DNA of 12,269 nt from positions 1 to 12,269 of the forward strand of contig DUQT01000240.1 in NCBI GenBank assembly GCA_012837655.1, read 5' to 3'. The DNA is from Actinomyces sp. Lineage in GTDB: Bacteria; Actinomycetota; Actinomycetes; Actinomycetales; Actinomycetaceae. Numbering within the stretch: position 1 is the first letter of the stretch; each line of letters starts with the position of its first letter. The translations under genes were made by a program, and so were the position numbers. A model generated the notes under the pieces. It made no database searches, was not told the DNA's origin, and saw nothing but the letters and a program-made list of their open reading frames with translations. Shown here piece by piece: positions 7,623-12,269 of this stretch.

Positions 7623-7664
7623 GCCCCGGCTTTTAGACGAAAAGTCCAGAAGTCGGGGCATTTT
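7623..7664 (+). terminator. Intrinsic terminator after tRNA-Leu
   Basis: A 16-bp stem (7623-7638 with 7644-7659; GCCCCG at the base, two G-U pairs and one mismatch), loop GAAAA, followed by ATTTT. It lies seven bases past the tRNA and would end its transcription. Confidence 0.88.
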
Positions 7665-7816
7665 GCTACCTATTTTCGAGGGCGTGGCTGGGGACAGTCT
7701 CTTTGATGTGTTCGCGGTGTGGCAGACCTAGGGGAGTGCGGCAGCCCCTGTCTCTGTGAAATGTTCGCCCTATGGTTGGCATGGCCGGGAGCGGCGCAAA
7801 ATCAGTACGGTATAGC

Positions 7817-7828
7817 CAGTAGCTACTG
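7817..7828. promoter_or_regulatory. 12-bp perfect palindrome before the flavin-reductase gene
   Basis: CAGTAGCTACTG is perfectly self-complementary. It directly follows a -10-like TATAGC (7811-7816) and directly precedes the AAAGGG ribosome-binding site. That is where a repressor operator could act, but I do not recognise the binding factor. The rest of the gap 7665-7810 shows no gene. Confidence 0.4.
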
Positions 7829-7839
7829 AAAGGGTCACT

Positions 7840-8412
7840 TTGAAACGCGATATTTACCTGATGGATGAACGCTCCTCAGTGGATAACTACAAACTGTCGA
7901 TGAGCCTCGTCGTCCCGCGTCCTATCGCGTGGATCGGCACGTTCAACGCTGACGGGTCGGTGAATCTGGCGCCGTATGCGCTGTTCTCGGTGGTTTGCAC
8001 TGACCCGATGATGATGCAGTTCGCGTCCAGGTCGCCGAAGGACTCCTACAAGAACGCCAAACGCGAAGGCGCGTTCACAGTCCACATCCCAACAGTCAGC
8101 CAAAAACCGAAAGTCGCCATCACGTCGCAAGAATTTCCCGAGGGCGAGTCTGAGGCCGATGCCGTGGGCATGTCATGGACAAAGGCTCCGAACGTGAACG
8201 CTCCGATCATGGATGACGCGGGCGTTGCGTTTGAGTGCGAGGTTCACACCTTTGTTGAACTGGAAACATCCGTCCTTACAATCGGTGAAGTCAGGGCGAT
8301 CCACGTGGACCCCACGATCATGGCTGCGGATGGCATGGCGGACTTCAAGAAACTGAACCCTCTATCAAAGCTGGGCCGCAACCAGTGGGGTAAAACCGAG
8401 GACTTCATCTAA
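7840..8412 (+). CDS. Flavin reductase-like, FMN-binding split-barrel protein
   Basis: This protein is of the DIM6/NTAB flavin-reductase family, which binds FMN and usually reduces it with NAD(P)H or uses it as a cofactor. The 190-residue product has the family's hallmark 'VVPRPIAWIGTFNADGSVNLAPYALFSVVCTDP' split around 24-56, then 'SPKDSYKNAKREGAFTVHI' and, near the end, 'LNPLSKLGRNQWG', where FMN contacts are normally found. The TTG at 7840 is chosen because AAAGGG lies five bases upstream; the in-frame ATG at 7861 has no ribosome-binding site but would lose only seven residues. The physiological substrate cannot be read from sequence. The peroxiredoxin gene follows on the same strand after 43 bases, so a shared redox role is possible but unproved. 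Confidence 0.85.
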   Translation: MKRDIYLMDERSSVDNYKLSMSLVVPRPIAWIGTFNADGSVNLAPYALFSVVCTDPMMMQFASRSPKDSYKNAKREGAFTVHIPTVSQKPKVAITSQEFPEGESEADAVGMSWTKAPNVNAPIMDDAGVAFECEVHTFVELETSVLTIGEVRAIHVDPTIMAADGMADFKKLNPLSKLGRNQWGKTEDFI

Positions 8413-8437
8413 GACTGCGCATGCCACTTTGCCCTAG

Positions 8438-8454
8438 ATTGTGCACAATGGGGG
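8438..8454 (+). promoter_or_regulatory. Palindrome and GTGCACAATGGGGG box before bcp
   Basis: ATTGTGCACAAT (8438-8449) is a perfect 12-bp palindrome, overlapped by GTGCACAATGGGGG (8441-8454), which ends one base before the bcp ATG. The same 14 bases occur in the same position before the HIT gene at 11790-11803. TAGATT (8435-8440) could be a -10 box giving a very short leader. Role unknown. Confidence 0.45.
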
Positions 8455-8455
8455 C

Positions 8456-8932
8456 ATGGCACGTTTTGAAGAAGGACAGGAGGTTCCAGACTTCACTCTG
8501 GAATCGACCGAAGGAAAAATCAACCTATACGACACAATCGACGCCGCCGCTAAGGGCGTCGTTGTCTACTTCTACCCGCGCGCATCCACACCAGGCTGCA
8601 CGACTGAGGCCTGCGACTTCCGCGACTCCTTGAGCTCACTCAAGTCCTGTGGTTACAGCGTCATCGGTATCAGCCCTGACAAGATGCCCGCGCTAGAGAA
8701 GTTCCGCGACAATCAGAGCCTAAACTTCCCGCTCGCCTCTGACCCGGAGAAGGAAGTCATGGAACCGTGGGGAGCATTCGGCGAAAAGAAGAACTACGGC
8801 AAGATCGTGCAGGGCGTAATCCGCTCAACACTGGTTATTGGTAAGGACCGAAAAGTTCAGCAAGCCATGTACAACGTGCGTGCAAAGGGACACGTAGCAC
8901 GCGTTCGCAAGGCCCTCGGCTGCGACGCCTAG
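8456..8932 (+). CDS. bcp: Thioredoxin-dependent thiol peroxidase, Bcp/PrxQ type
   Basis: Reduces hydrogen peroxide and organic hydroperoxides in the cytosol with electrons from thioredoxin. In the 158-residue product (normal for Bcp) 'YFYPRASTPGCTTEACDFRD' (38-57) contains the peroxidatic Cys48 and, five residues on, Cys53, the resolving cysteine of the alpha2-helix type, so an intramolecular disulfide is expected. Thr45 and Pro46 of the active-site PxxxTxxC pattern are present. The usual Bcp core continues with 'VIGISPDKMPALEKFRDNQSLNFPLASDPEKEVMEPWGAFGEKKNYGK' spread over about 73-121. The ATG at 8456 is chosen over an in-frame GTG at 8441 because the family N-terminus begins just after it. 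The gene ends three bases from the stop of the convergent HTH gene. No terminator is visible between the two. Confidence 0.93.
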   Translation: MARFEEGQEVPDFTLESTEGKINLYDTIDAAAKGVVVYFYPRASTPGCTTEACDFRDSLSSLKSCGYSVIGISPDKMPALEKFRDNQSLNFPLASDPEKEVMEPWGAFGEKKNYGKIVQGVIRSTLVIGKDRKVQQAMYNVRAKGHVARVRKALGCDA

Positions 8933-8935
8933 TTC

Positions 8936-9445
8936 TTACGCGTGGTTACGGCGGTGGCGAGCCAGGTTCTCAGCAACGCGAACAACCTGGCTCACATCGC
9001 GTTCCTCGCGCAACCACTTGGCAGGGGACAGGCCATCTAGATCGCGGTGACCAGTAATAAACCAGCTACCGATCTCGAAAGTGTCTGTTACCCCTTCAAG
9101 GCGGCCGAGCACCTCGGGAAGCCCGTCTAAGATCTGGTAATCAGCAGTCAGCTGCCACGTGGGATACATCCACGAGCCACGCCCTCGACGAACACCCAAA
9201 ATCCGGCATTCTTTAACGGCCTTATTAATGGCCTGACGGGAAATTCCCATCCAATCAACTAGATCAGCGGTTGAACAAACGGGACCGACCTCGTCCACAA
9301 CGGACTTGCGAGGGGCGGTGAGCACGGAAATCATGCGGGTGACCTCTTCGATCACCGCATCATTAATGTGGGTTTTTTTAGCATCTGCAAGGCGCTTTCG
9401 GACCGCTACCAGGAGACGCTCTTCATCCGCTGACAGATGGCGCAC
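8936..9445 (-). CDS. HTH protein with Xre/MbcA/ParS-antitoxin-like C-terminal domain
   Basis: I do not recognise a named gene. With the GTG at 9445-9443 the product has 169 residues. The charged helical N-terminus (1-45) is followed by a helix-turn-helix-like stretch 'CSTADLVDWMGISRQAINKAVKE' (57-79) and 'RRGRGSWMYPTWQLTADYQILDGLPEVLGRLE'. The C-terminal part, 'SWFITGHRDLDGLSPAKWL' (127-145), resembles the toxin-binding region of RES/Xre-type antitoxins. A toxin gene of the RES or other type is not adjacent, so antitoxin function is doubtful and a stand-alone DNA-binding role is as likely. The start is uncertain: GTG 9445 has AAAGGG eight bases upstream; GTG 9472 would add nine residues without a ribosome-binding site; reading from 9532 runs into tRNA-Lys and is an artefact. 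No promoter is evident between it and the tRNA-Lys gene 61 bases upstream. Confidence 0.72.
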   Translation of the reverse strand: MRHLSADEERLLVAVRKRLADAKKTHINDAVIEEVTRMISVLTAPRKSVVDEVGPVCSTADLVDWMGISRQAINKAVKECRILGVRRGRGSWMYPTWQLTADYQILDGLPEVLGRLEGVTDTFEIGSWFITGHRDLDGLSPAKWLREERDVSQVVRVAENLARHRRNHA

Positions 9446-9505
9446 GCACTCCGCCCTTTCGAGTTTTTCCACCGCATCGAAGGAGCTAAGCGGTGATAAA
9501 TTTAG

Positions 9506-9578
9506 TGCGCCGTGAGGGAATCGAACCCCCAACCCGCTGGTTAAGAGCCAACTGCTCTGCCAATTGAGCTAACGGCGC
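9506..9578 (-). tRNA. tRNA-Lys(CUU), copy 1
   Basis: A 73-nt class I tRNA: acceptor GCGCCGT/ACGGCGC with discriminator A (complement of 9506), anticodon stem GTTGG/CCAGC, loop CTCTTAA with anticodon CTT (9545-9543), and T arm GGGGG-TTCGATT-CCCTC. The 3' CCA is not encoded. It is identical in sequence to copy 2. There is no terminator between it and the HTH gene, so read-through is likely. Confidence 0.97.
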
Positions 9579-9581
9579 TTT

Positions 9582-9613
9582 GTTGTTTCTTTACGGTTTG
9601 TCGTAAGAACAAC
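9582..9613. repeat. Imperfect inverted repeat in the leader of tRNA-Lys copy 1
   Basis: GTTGTTTCTTTACG (9582-9595) faces CGTAAGAACAAC (9602-9613) across GTTTGT; the arms pair with two bulged bases. It lies between the promoter (start about 9614) and the mature 5' end of the tRNA, so it would form a hairpin in the precursor leader. It has no T-run in either direction that would make it a clear terminator. Confidence 0.5.
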
Positions 9614-9620
9614 GAGAGTC

Positions 9621-9649
9621 AGAATACCACCGCGAATAGTCTCAGACAA
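9621..9649 (-). promoter_or_regulatory. Promoter of tRNA-Lys copy 1
   Basis: On the minus strand TTGTCT (9649-9644) and TATTCT (9626-9621) are separated by exactly 17 bases. Transcription would start near 9614, giving a leader of about 35 bases. This promoter may also serve the HTH gene downstream. Confidence 0.6.
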
Positions 9650-9669
9650 ACCGCTTGGATCAAGACCAC

Positions 9670-9695
9670 AAAAAACCCCGGCCAAAAGACCGGGG
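9670..9695 (-). terminator. Intrinsic terminator after tRNA-Lys copy 2
   Basis: Minus strand CCCCGGTC-TTTT-GGCCGGGG followed by six T: an 8-bp stem with one G-U pair and a T run. It lies six bases beyond the copy 2 tRNA and separates the transcription of the two tRNA-Lys genes. Confidence 0.9.
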
Positions 9696-9700
9696 TATTG

Positions 9701-9773
9701 TGCGCCGTGAGGGAATCGAACCCCCAACCCGCTGGTTAAGAGCCAACTGCTCTGCCAATTGAGCTAACGGCGC
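9701..9773 (-). tRNA. tRNA-Lys(CUU), copy 2
   Basis: Same 73-nt sequence as copy 1, 195 bases further along the plus coordinate, with anticodon CTT at 9740-9738. The identity covers the tRNA and one flanking base only (9505-9578 versus 9700-9773); the flanks then differ, so this is a gene-level duplication kept identical, not a large recent tandem duplication. The 3' CCA is not encoded. Confidence 0.97.
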
Positions 9774-9785
9774 GTGCAAGAAAAA

Positions 9786-9814
9786 ACTTTACGCTGAAAA
9801 GCCTCAAAGTGCAA
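9786..9814 (-). promoter_or_regulatory. Promoter of tRNA-Lys copy 2
   Basis: On the minus strand TTGCAC (9814-9809) and TAAAGT (9791-9786) are separated by 17 bases; transcription would start about seven bases before the mature tRNA. The -35 match is moderate and the -10 fits the actinobacterial TANNNT pattern. Confidence 0.5.
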
Positions 9815-9828
9815 AATCCTTAAGTGAG

Positions 9829-9873
9829 CTTTACGCCACATATGTGCAACGAACATGCACACATGCCTCAAAG
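9829..9873. repeat. Second copy of promoter-like blocks, with palindromes
   Basis: CTTTACGC and GCCTCAAAG occur in the same order at 9787-9794/9801-9809 and again at 9829-9836/9865-9873. The second pair is spread apart by a block containing the perfect palindrome CACATATGTG (9837-9846) and the inverted repeat TGTGCA-N7-TGCACA (9843-9861). The remaining gap to the VKOR gene (9874-10010) shows no gene. Confidence 0.4.
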
Positions 9874-9918
9874 ACGCGGATTCTAGGGCCTTTCGTCATC
9901 GAATTCCAGGTTGTAATC

Positions 9919-9936
9919 AGATTCGATCGGTAATCT
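9919..9936. promoter_or_regulatory. Operator-like inverted repeat upstream of the VKOR-mntR pair
   Basis: AGATT and AATCT are inverted across eight bases (CGATCGGT), 89 bases before the VKOR start. A metalloregulator site is conceivable because mntR is the second gene, but the sequence does not match a motif I can name, and no convincing -35/-10 pair is visible in this gap. Confidence 0.25.
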
Positions 9937-10024
9937 TAAAGACTGTCACTCAAGGTGCAGATCTTCGTGAAGGCAGTAGCGTATACACGTAGGGTAGATA
10001 CAAAAGGAATAAAGGGAGTGAGCA

Positions 10025-10630
10025 GTGAACGCGACCAAGTCGGGCTTAGAAGCCGGCCGAACTAGATTGGGTGCGTTAAACGCACTAGCAGTAGTAATCG
10101 GTTCCGTAATGGGATTTGGCGCATCACTTGGATTACTTCAAACGGAGCTTGAACACATCAAGAATCCAATGGCTGCCCTTGGCTGTGACGTGAACATCCT
10201 GATTGGATGTGGGGCCTCCCTAATGTCCCCAGAGGCACACCTGCTGGGCGTTCCCAACTCCGCGTTAGGAATTGCGCTGTTCTCCGCCACGGGCACGCTA
10301 GGACTGCTCCTGCTACTGCGTGTGTCCATGCCCCGCATCGTTCCTTTGCTCGCCGGCCTGGGCACGATTGGTGGCCTAGCGTTTGTGGGTTACTTCCTTT
10401 TCCTGTCCGCTACGAAGTTTAATTCGCTGTGTCCGTACTGCATGGTCGTGTGGTCGGCAGCCCTGATCTTGGCTGGTGTCCTGATCCCGTTCGCCCTGGC
10501 TAACATTCCCGCTACTGCGAACGCAGGAAAATCCATGCAGCGCTATACGTGGGCGTGGATCGTGTCCCTTCACCTGATTGTCGTAATCGTCGTCCTGTTT
10601 TCGATGAGTGACCAAATCGGAGGTATCTAG
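10025..10630 (+). CDS. Vitamin K epoxide reductase (VKOR) family membrane protein
   Basis: Integral membrane quinone-dependent oxidoreductase that replaces DsbB in actinobacteria: it reoxidises a DsbA-like partner so that exported proteins acquire disulfides, and passes electrons to menaquinone. The 201-residue product has the two cysteine pairs of the family: Cys54 and Cys62 in 'GCDVNILIGCGASL', and CPYC (136-139), the redox centre next to the quinone. 'GVPNSALGIALF' (75-86) carries the conserved Ser/Asn-Pro loop. Hydrophobic stretches at about 18-40, 78-99, 104-127, 138-160 and 174-194 give five predicted membrane helices. The GTG start is supported by AAAGGGAG six bases upstream. No thioredoxin-fold domain is fused, and no DsbA-like gene lies within the window. 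The stop overlaps the start of the next gene by one base. Confidence 0.9.
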   Translation: MNATKSGLEAGRTRLGALNALAVVIGSVMGFGASLGLLQTELEHIKNPMAALGCDVNILIGCGASLMSPEAHLLGVPNSALGIALFSATGTLGLLLLLRVSMPRIVPLLAGLGTIGGLAFVGYFLFLSATKFNSLCPYCMVVWSAALILAGVLIPFALANIPATANAGKSMQRYTWAWIVSLHLIVVIVVLFSMSDQIGGI

Positions 10631-11313
10631 TGAAACAGAAGCGCGAGTTTTCAACAGTTGCAGAGGACTACCTGCGTGCCGTGTATTCCGTTGAGGAATG
10701 GCACGACGAGGGCGTGGGAGTCACCGAACTTGCAGAACTAATGGATGTCGTGCCATCGACTGCGTCTGAAAACGTCCGCAAACTTCGCGAGGCCGGCCTG
10801 CTTGACCACCGTCCATACCAGCGCGTCCGCCTGACTGAAAAGGGCCGCGTGGAGGCTGTGAAGATGGTGCGCCGCCACCGACTGCTAGAAACTTTCCTGC
10901 ACAGGTCTCTGGGCTTTTCGTGGGACGAAGTCCATGAAGAAGCTGAGGATCTAGAGCACGCCGTGTCCGACAGGTTCATCGACAAGCTTGATAAGGCTCT
11001 GGATTTTCCGAAAATGGATCCACACGGTGACCCGATTCCCGCAAAGGACGGATCGGTCGCGACTACCTCTAATCCAACACTTCTGACTGCGCCAATAGGG
11101 GAGGACCTCACGATTGTGCGCATCCGCGACGGTGAACCGGAAGTCCTGCGCTACTTCGAGCAAAGAAACCTGGTGCCCGGCACTACGATCCGCGTCCTCG
11201 ACCGCTCCAAGGTCACCGGAGTCATCGGCGTTTCAATCAATGGCAACCGCATTGACGTGTCCAAAGGATTAGGGGCGGACATCAAAGTGACACCCGCCCC
11301 CGAAGAAAACTAG
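10630..11313 (+). CDS. mntR: Manganese-type DtxR/MntR family metalloregulator
   Basis: Metal-dependent transcriptional regulator: the metal-bound dimer binds operators, usually of Mn or Fe uptake genes. In the 227-residue product the winged HTH is at about 5-70 ('TELAELMDVVPSTASENVRKL'), followed by the dimerisation/metal domain at 72-140 and a FeoA/SH3-like C-terminal domain at about 152-222. Ligand positions line up with MntR: Asp13 (B. subtilis Asp8), His83, Glu87, His102, Glu106, Glu109 and His110. Glu106 stands where iron-responsive DtxR/IdeR has a cysteine (Cys102), which in the family goes with manganese preference; the metal assignment is inference. Translation starts at a GTG overlapping the VKOR stop (TAGTG), with a strong GGAGGT five bases upstream inside the VKOR gene. 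No Mn transporter is in the window. A palindrome, AAAACTAGTTTT (11306-11317), spans the stop. Confidence 0.88.
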   Translation: MKQKREFSTVAEDYLRAVYSVEEWHDEGVGVTELAELMDVVPSTASENVRKLREAGLLDHRPYQRVRLTEKGRVEAVKMVRRHRLLETFLHRSLGFSWDEVHEEAEDLEHAVSDRFIDKLDKALDFPKMDPHGDPIPAKDGSVATTSNPTLLTAPIGEDLTIVRIRDGEPEVLRYFEQRNLVPGTTIRVLDRSKVTGVIGVSINGNRIDVSKGLGADIKVTPAPEEN

Positions 11314-11338
11314 TTTTTTCCAAGCTATTCAAGATTTC

Positions 11339-11352
11339 TGAACATTAGTTCA
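11339..11352. repeat. Short inverted repeat between convergent mntR and HIT genes
   Basis: TGAAC-ATTA-GTTCA; the HIT stop codon lies in its loop. Together with AAAACTAGTTTT at the mntR end it may weakly help termination in the 31-base convergent gap, but neither has the GC-rich stem plus T-run of a standard terminator. Confidence 0.3.
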
Positions 11353-11788
11353 AGTCAGGAGAATCTATTGAAACAGGGACGTTATCTCCCAATCCCTGGT
11401 TCTCCAACTCAGTTCGTAGCGCCTGCATAGTTGACTCCAGGACCTCGTCGGGAACCTTACTAGCATTAGAAAGCGCCAAATCAGCCTCCGACCGAAGTGG
11501 AATCACATGCAAGTGCGTGTGTGGAACTTCGAAACCAGCAATCGTGAGGCCGATGCGTTCACACTCAAACGTCTCAAGCTGCGCCTTACCAATCTTCTGC
11601 GCGACCTTAAACAGGTGGGCAGCATCGTCCTCGGGCAAATCAGTCCACGCGGGAACGGCTTCACGTGGTACGACGAGGACGTGGCCGGGACGCACTGGTT
11701 CAATCGTTGCAAACACTACGCACTTTTCGTCTGCGTAAACGAAACGGCCGGGAATGTCCCCGGCGATGATCATCTCAAAAACAGTCAT
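11345..11788 (-). CDS. HIT family (Hint-like) nucleotide hydrolase/transferase
   Basis: Members bind purine nucleotides and hydrolyse AMP conjugates through a covalent histidine intermediate. In the 147-residue product the histidine triad HTHLHVI is at 90-96, with His92 the expected nucleophile; 'MTVFEMIIAGDIPGRFVYADEKCVVFATI' spans the conserved beginning and 'PVRPGHVLVVPRE' (31-43) the nucleotide-binding loop. The ATG at 11788 is chosen because the family starts at exactly this motif; a longer reading to 11863 would pass through the conserved 14-base box upstream. A tail of about 25 acidic residues follows the core. The physiological substrate is not known for this subgroup. It lies convergent to mntR and divergent from leuS. 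Confidence 0.92.
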   Translation of the reverse strand: MTVFEMIIAGDIPGRFVYADEKCVVFATIEPVRPGHVLVVPREAVPAWTDLPEDDAAHLFKVAQKIGKAQLETFECERIGLTIAGFEVPHTHLHVIPLRSEADLALSNASKVPDEVLESTMQALRTELENQGLGDNVPVSIDSPDLN

Positions 11789-11789
11789 A

Positions 11790-11803
11790 CCCCCATTGTG
11801 CAC
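11790..11803 (-). promoter_or_regulatory. GTGCACAATGGGGG box before the HIT gene
   Basis: Read on the minus strand, the 14 bases end one base before the HIT start codon, exactly as at bcp (8441-8454). At bcp the separating base is C, here it is T. It could be a shared operator or initiation element. The G-run is too close to the ATG to be a normal ribosome-binding site. Confidence 0.45.
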
Positions 11804-11872
11804 GGGTACAGGGTGAATCACAGCTATTCGAACAAGTGCGGACCGTCGCAGTGTTCCCCTCATTGGACGGAT

Positions 11873-11909
11873 GCGCGAAGTCGCGCGATTTTGCGGTAGT
11901 CTACTACCG
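11873..11909 (+). promoter_or_regulatory. Two adjacent inverted repeats in front of leuS
   Basis: GCGCGA-AG-TCGCGC (11873-11886), followed by GATTTTG, and CGGTAGT-CT-ACTACCG (11894-11909) are both perfect. The second overlaps a TAGTCT that could be a -10 box. They could be operator half-sites or RNA hairpins; no T-box or other named leader element is recognisable. Confidence 0.45.
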
Positions 11910-11935
11910 GATTTTGAACAAGGATCGAGGTCAAG

Positions 11936-12269
11936 ATGAGTAACGAAACCGCAGGCGAAACTCCGTACCGTTACGACGCGGCTTTAGCTAATGAAATTGA
12001 AGCCCGCTGGCAGGAAAAGTGGGCGGAAGCAAACGCTTTCCGTGCAGACAACCCGGTAGGAGACCTAGCGGGACCGCTTTCTGATAAGGAGAAGTTCTAC
12101 CTGCTCGACATGTTCCCGTACCCGTCAGGAGCGGGCTTGCACGTGGGACACCCGCTTGGTTACATCGCGACCGACACGATCGCTCGCTACCAGCGCATGC
12201 AGGACAAGAACGTCCTGTACACGCTTGGTTTTGACTCGTTTGGCCTGCCCGCTGAGCAGTACGCGGTCC
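11936..12269 (+). CDS. leuS: Leucyl-tRNA synthetase, N-terminal part (cut by window edge)
   Basis: Class I synthetase that charges tRNA-Leu. The first 111 residues are visible: 'PYRYDAALANEIEARWQEKW' (9-28), then 'FYLLDMFPYPSGAGLHVGHPLGY' at about 54-76, in which HVGH is the HIGH signature, then 'LGFDSFGLPAEQYAV'. The editing domain, KMSKS loop and anticodon domain are beyond the right edge. The ATG at 11936 has GAGGT four bases upstream and fits the actinobacterial LeuRS N-terminus. It is divergent from the HIT gene over a 147-base spacer. Confidence 0.96.
   Translation, partial: MSNETAGETPYRYDAALANEIEARWQEKWAEANAFRADNPVGDLAGPLSDKEKFYLLDMFPYPSGAGLHVGHPLGYIATDTIARYQRMQDKNVLYTLGFDSFGLPAEQYAV

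Noticed and set aside
7424..7636. 70-codon plus-strand ORF across the tRNA-Leu gene
   Set aside because: Its residues 'VAELADAPDLGSGVFGRGGSSPFSGT' are simply the translated tRNA-Leu sequence; there is no ribosome-binding site.
9446..9532. N-terminal extension of the HTH gene to 9532 ('MGVRFPHGAL...')
   Set aside because: This stretch is a translation of tRNA-Lys copy 1; a start at GTG 9445 (or 9472) after the tRNA is more plausible.
9506..9773. tRNA-Lys copies as attachment sites of an integrated element
   Set aside because: The repeat is exactly a complete tRNA gene; the 122 bases between hold a promoter and terminator only, and no integrase is nearby.
11789..11863. 25-residue upstream extension of the HIT protein
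   Set aside because: The family begins at MTVFE; the extension would be coded by the upstream regulatory region including the 14-base box.
11873..11935. T-box riboswitch before leuS
   Set aside because: The leader is short and shows neither the T-box core sequence nor a specifier stem-loop.

Overview
The window is ordinary chromosomal DNA of an actinobacterium. Supporting signs are the GlgE maltosyltransferase, the etfB-etfA-mnmA order, a vitamin K epoxide reductase (VKOR) family membrane protein in place of DsbB, a DtxR-superfamily metalloregulator, GTG/TTG starts and moderate-to-high GC. The proteins look like those of the Actinomycetales (Actinomyces/Mobiluncus-like relatives), but the genus cannot be fixed from the sequence alone. 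No transposase, integrase, phage gene or CRISPR array is visible.

Layout. Positions 1-4185 (minus strand) hold a glucan block: glgX (glycogen debranching), trpS (tryptophanyl-tRNA synthetase, 8-9 bases behind glgX) and the first 220 codons of glgE (maltose-1-phosphate maltosyltransferase), which runs off the left edge. A 200-base divergent spacer separates glgX from the plus-strand operon etfB-etfA-mnmA (4386-7373): an electron-transfer flavoprotein and a tRNA 2-thiouridylase, joined by a one-base overlap and a four-base gap. Next come a tRNA-Leu(UAG) with its own promoter and a strong terminator (7494-7664), then a flavin-reductase-like protein and a Bcp-type peroxiredoxin (7840-8932).

Convergent to the peroxiredoxin is a small HTH protein whose C-terminal part looks like the Xre/MbcA/ParS antitoxin toxin-binding domain. 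Directly upstream of it lie two identical tRNA-Lys(CUU) genes, 195 bases apart, each with a recognisable promoter; a terminator lies between them but none lies between the nearer tRNA and the HTH gene. The right part (10025-11313) has a VKOR gene overlapping a manganese-type DtxR/MntR regulator by one base. A HIT hydrolase follows on the minus strand, and then the divergent start of leuS, which runs off the right edge.

The genes are mostly housekeeping: alpha-glucan metabolism, electron transfer, tRNA charging and modification, and thiol/peroxide handling. I found no convincing new multi-gene system. The most unusual items are a 14-base sequence placed identically one base before the start codons of both the peroxiredoxin and the HIT gene, the tRNA-Lys/HTH-protein arrangement, the coupling of VKOR to a metal regulator, and several palindromes in leaders.
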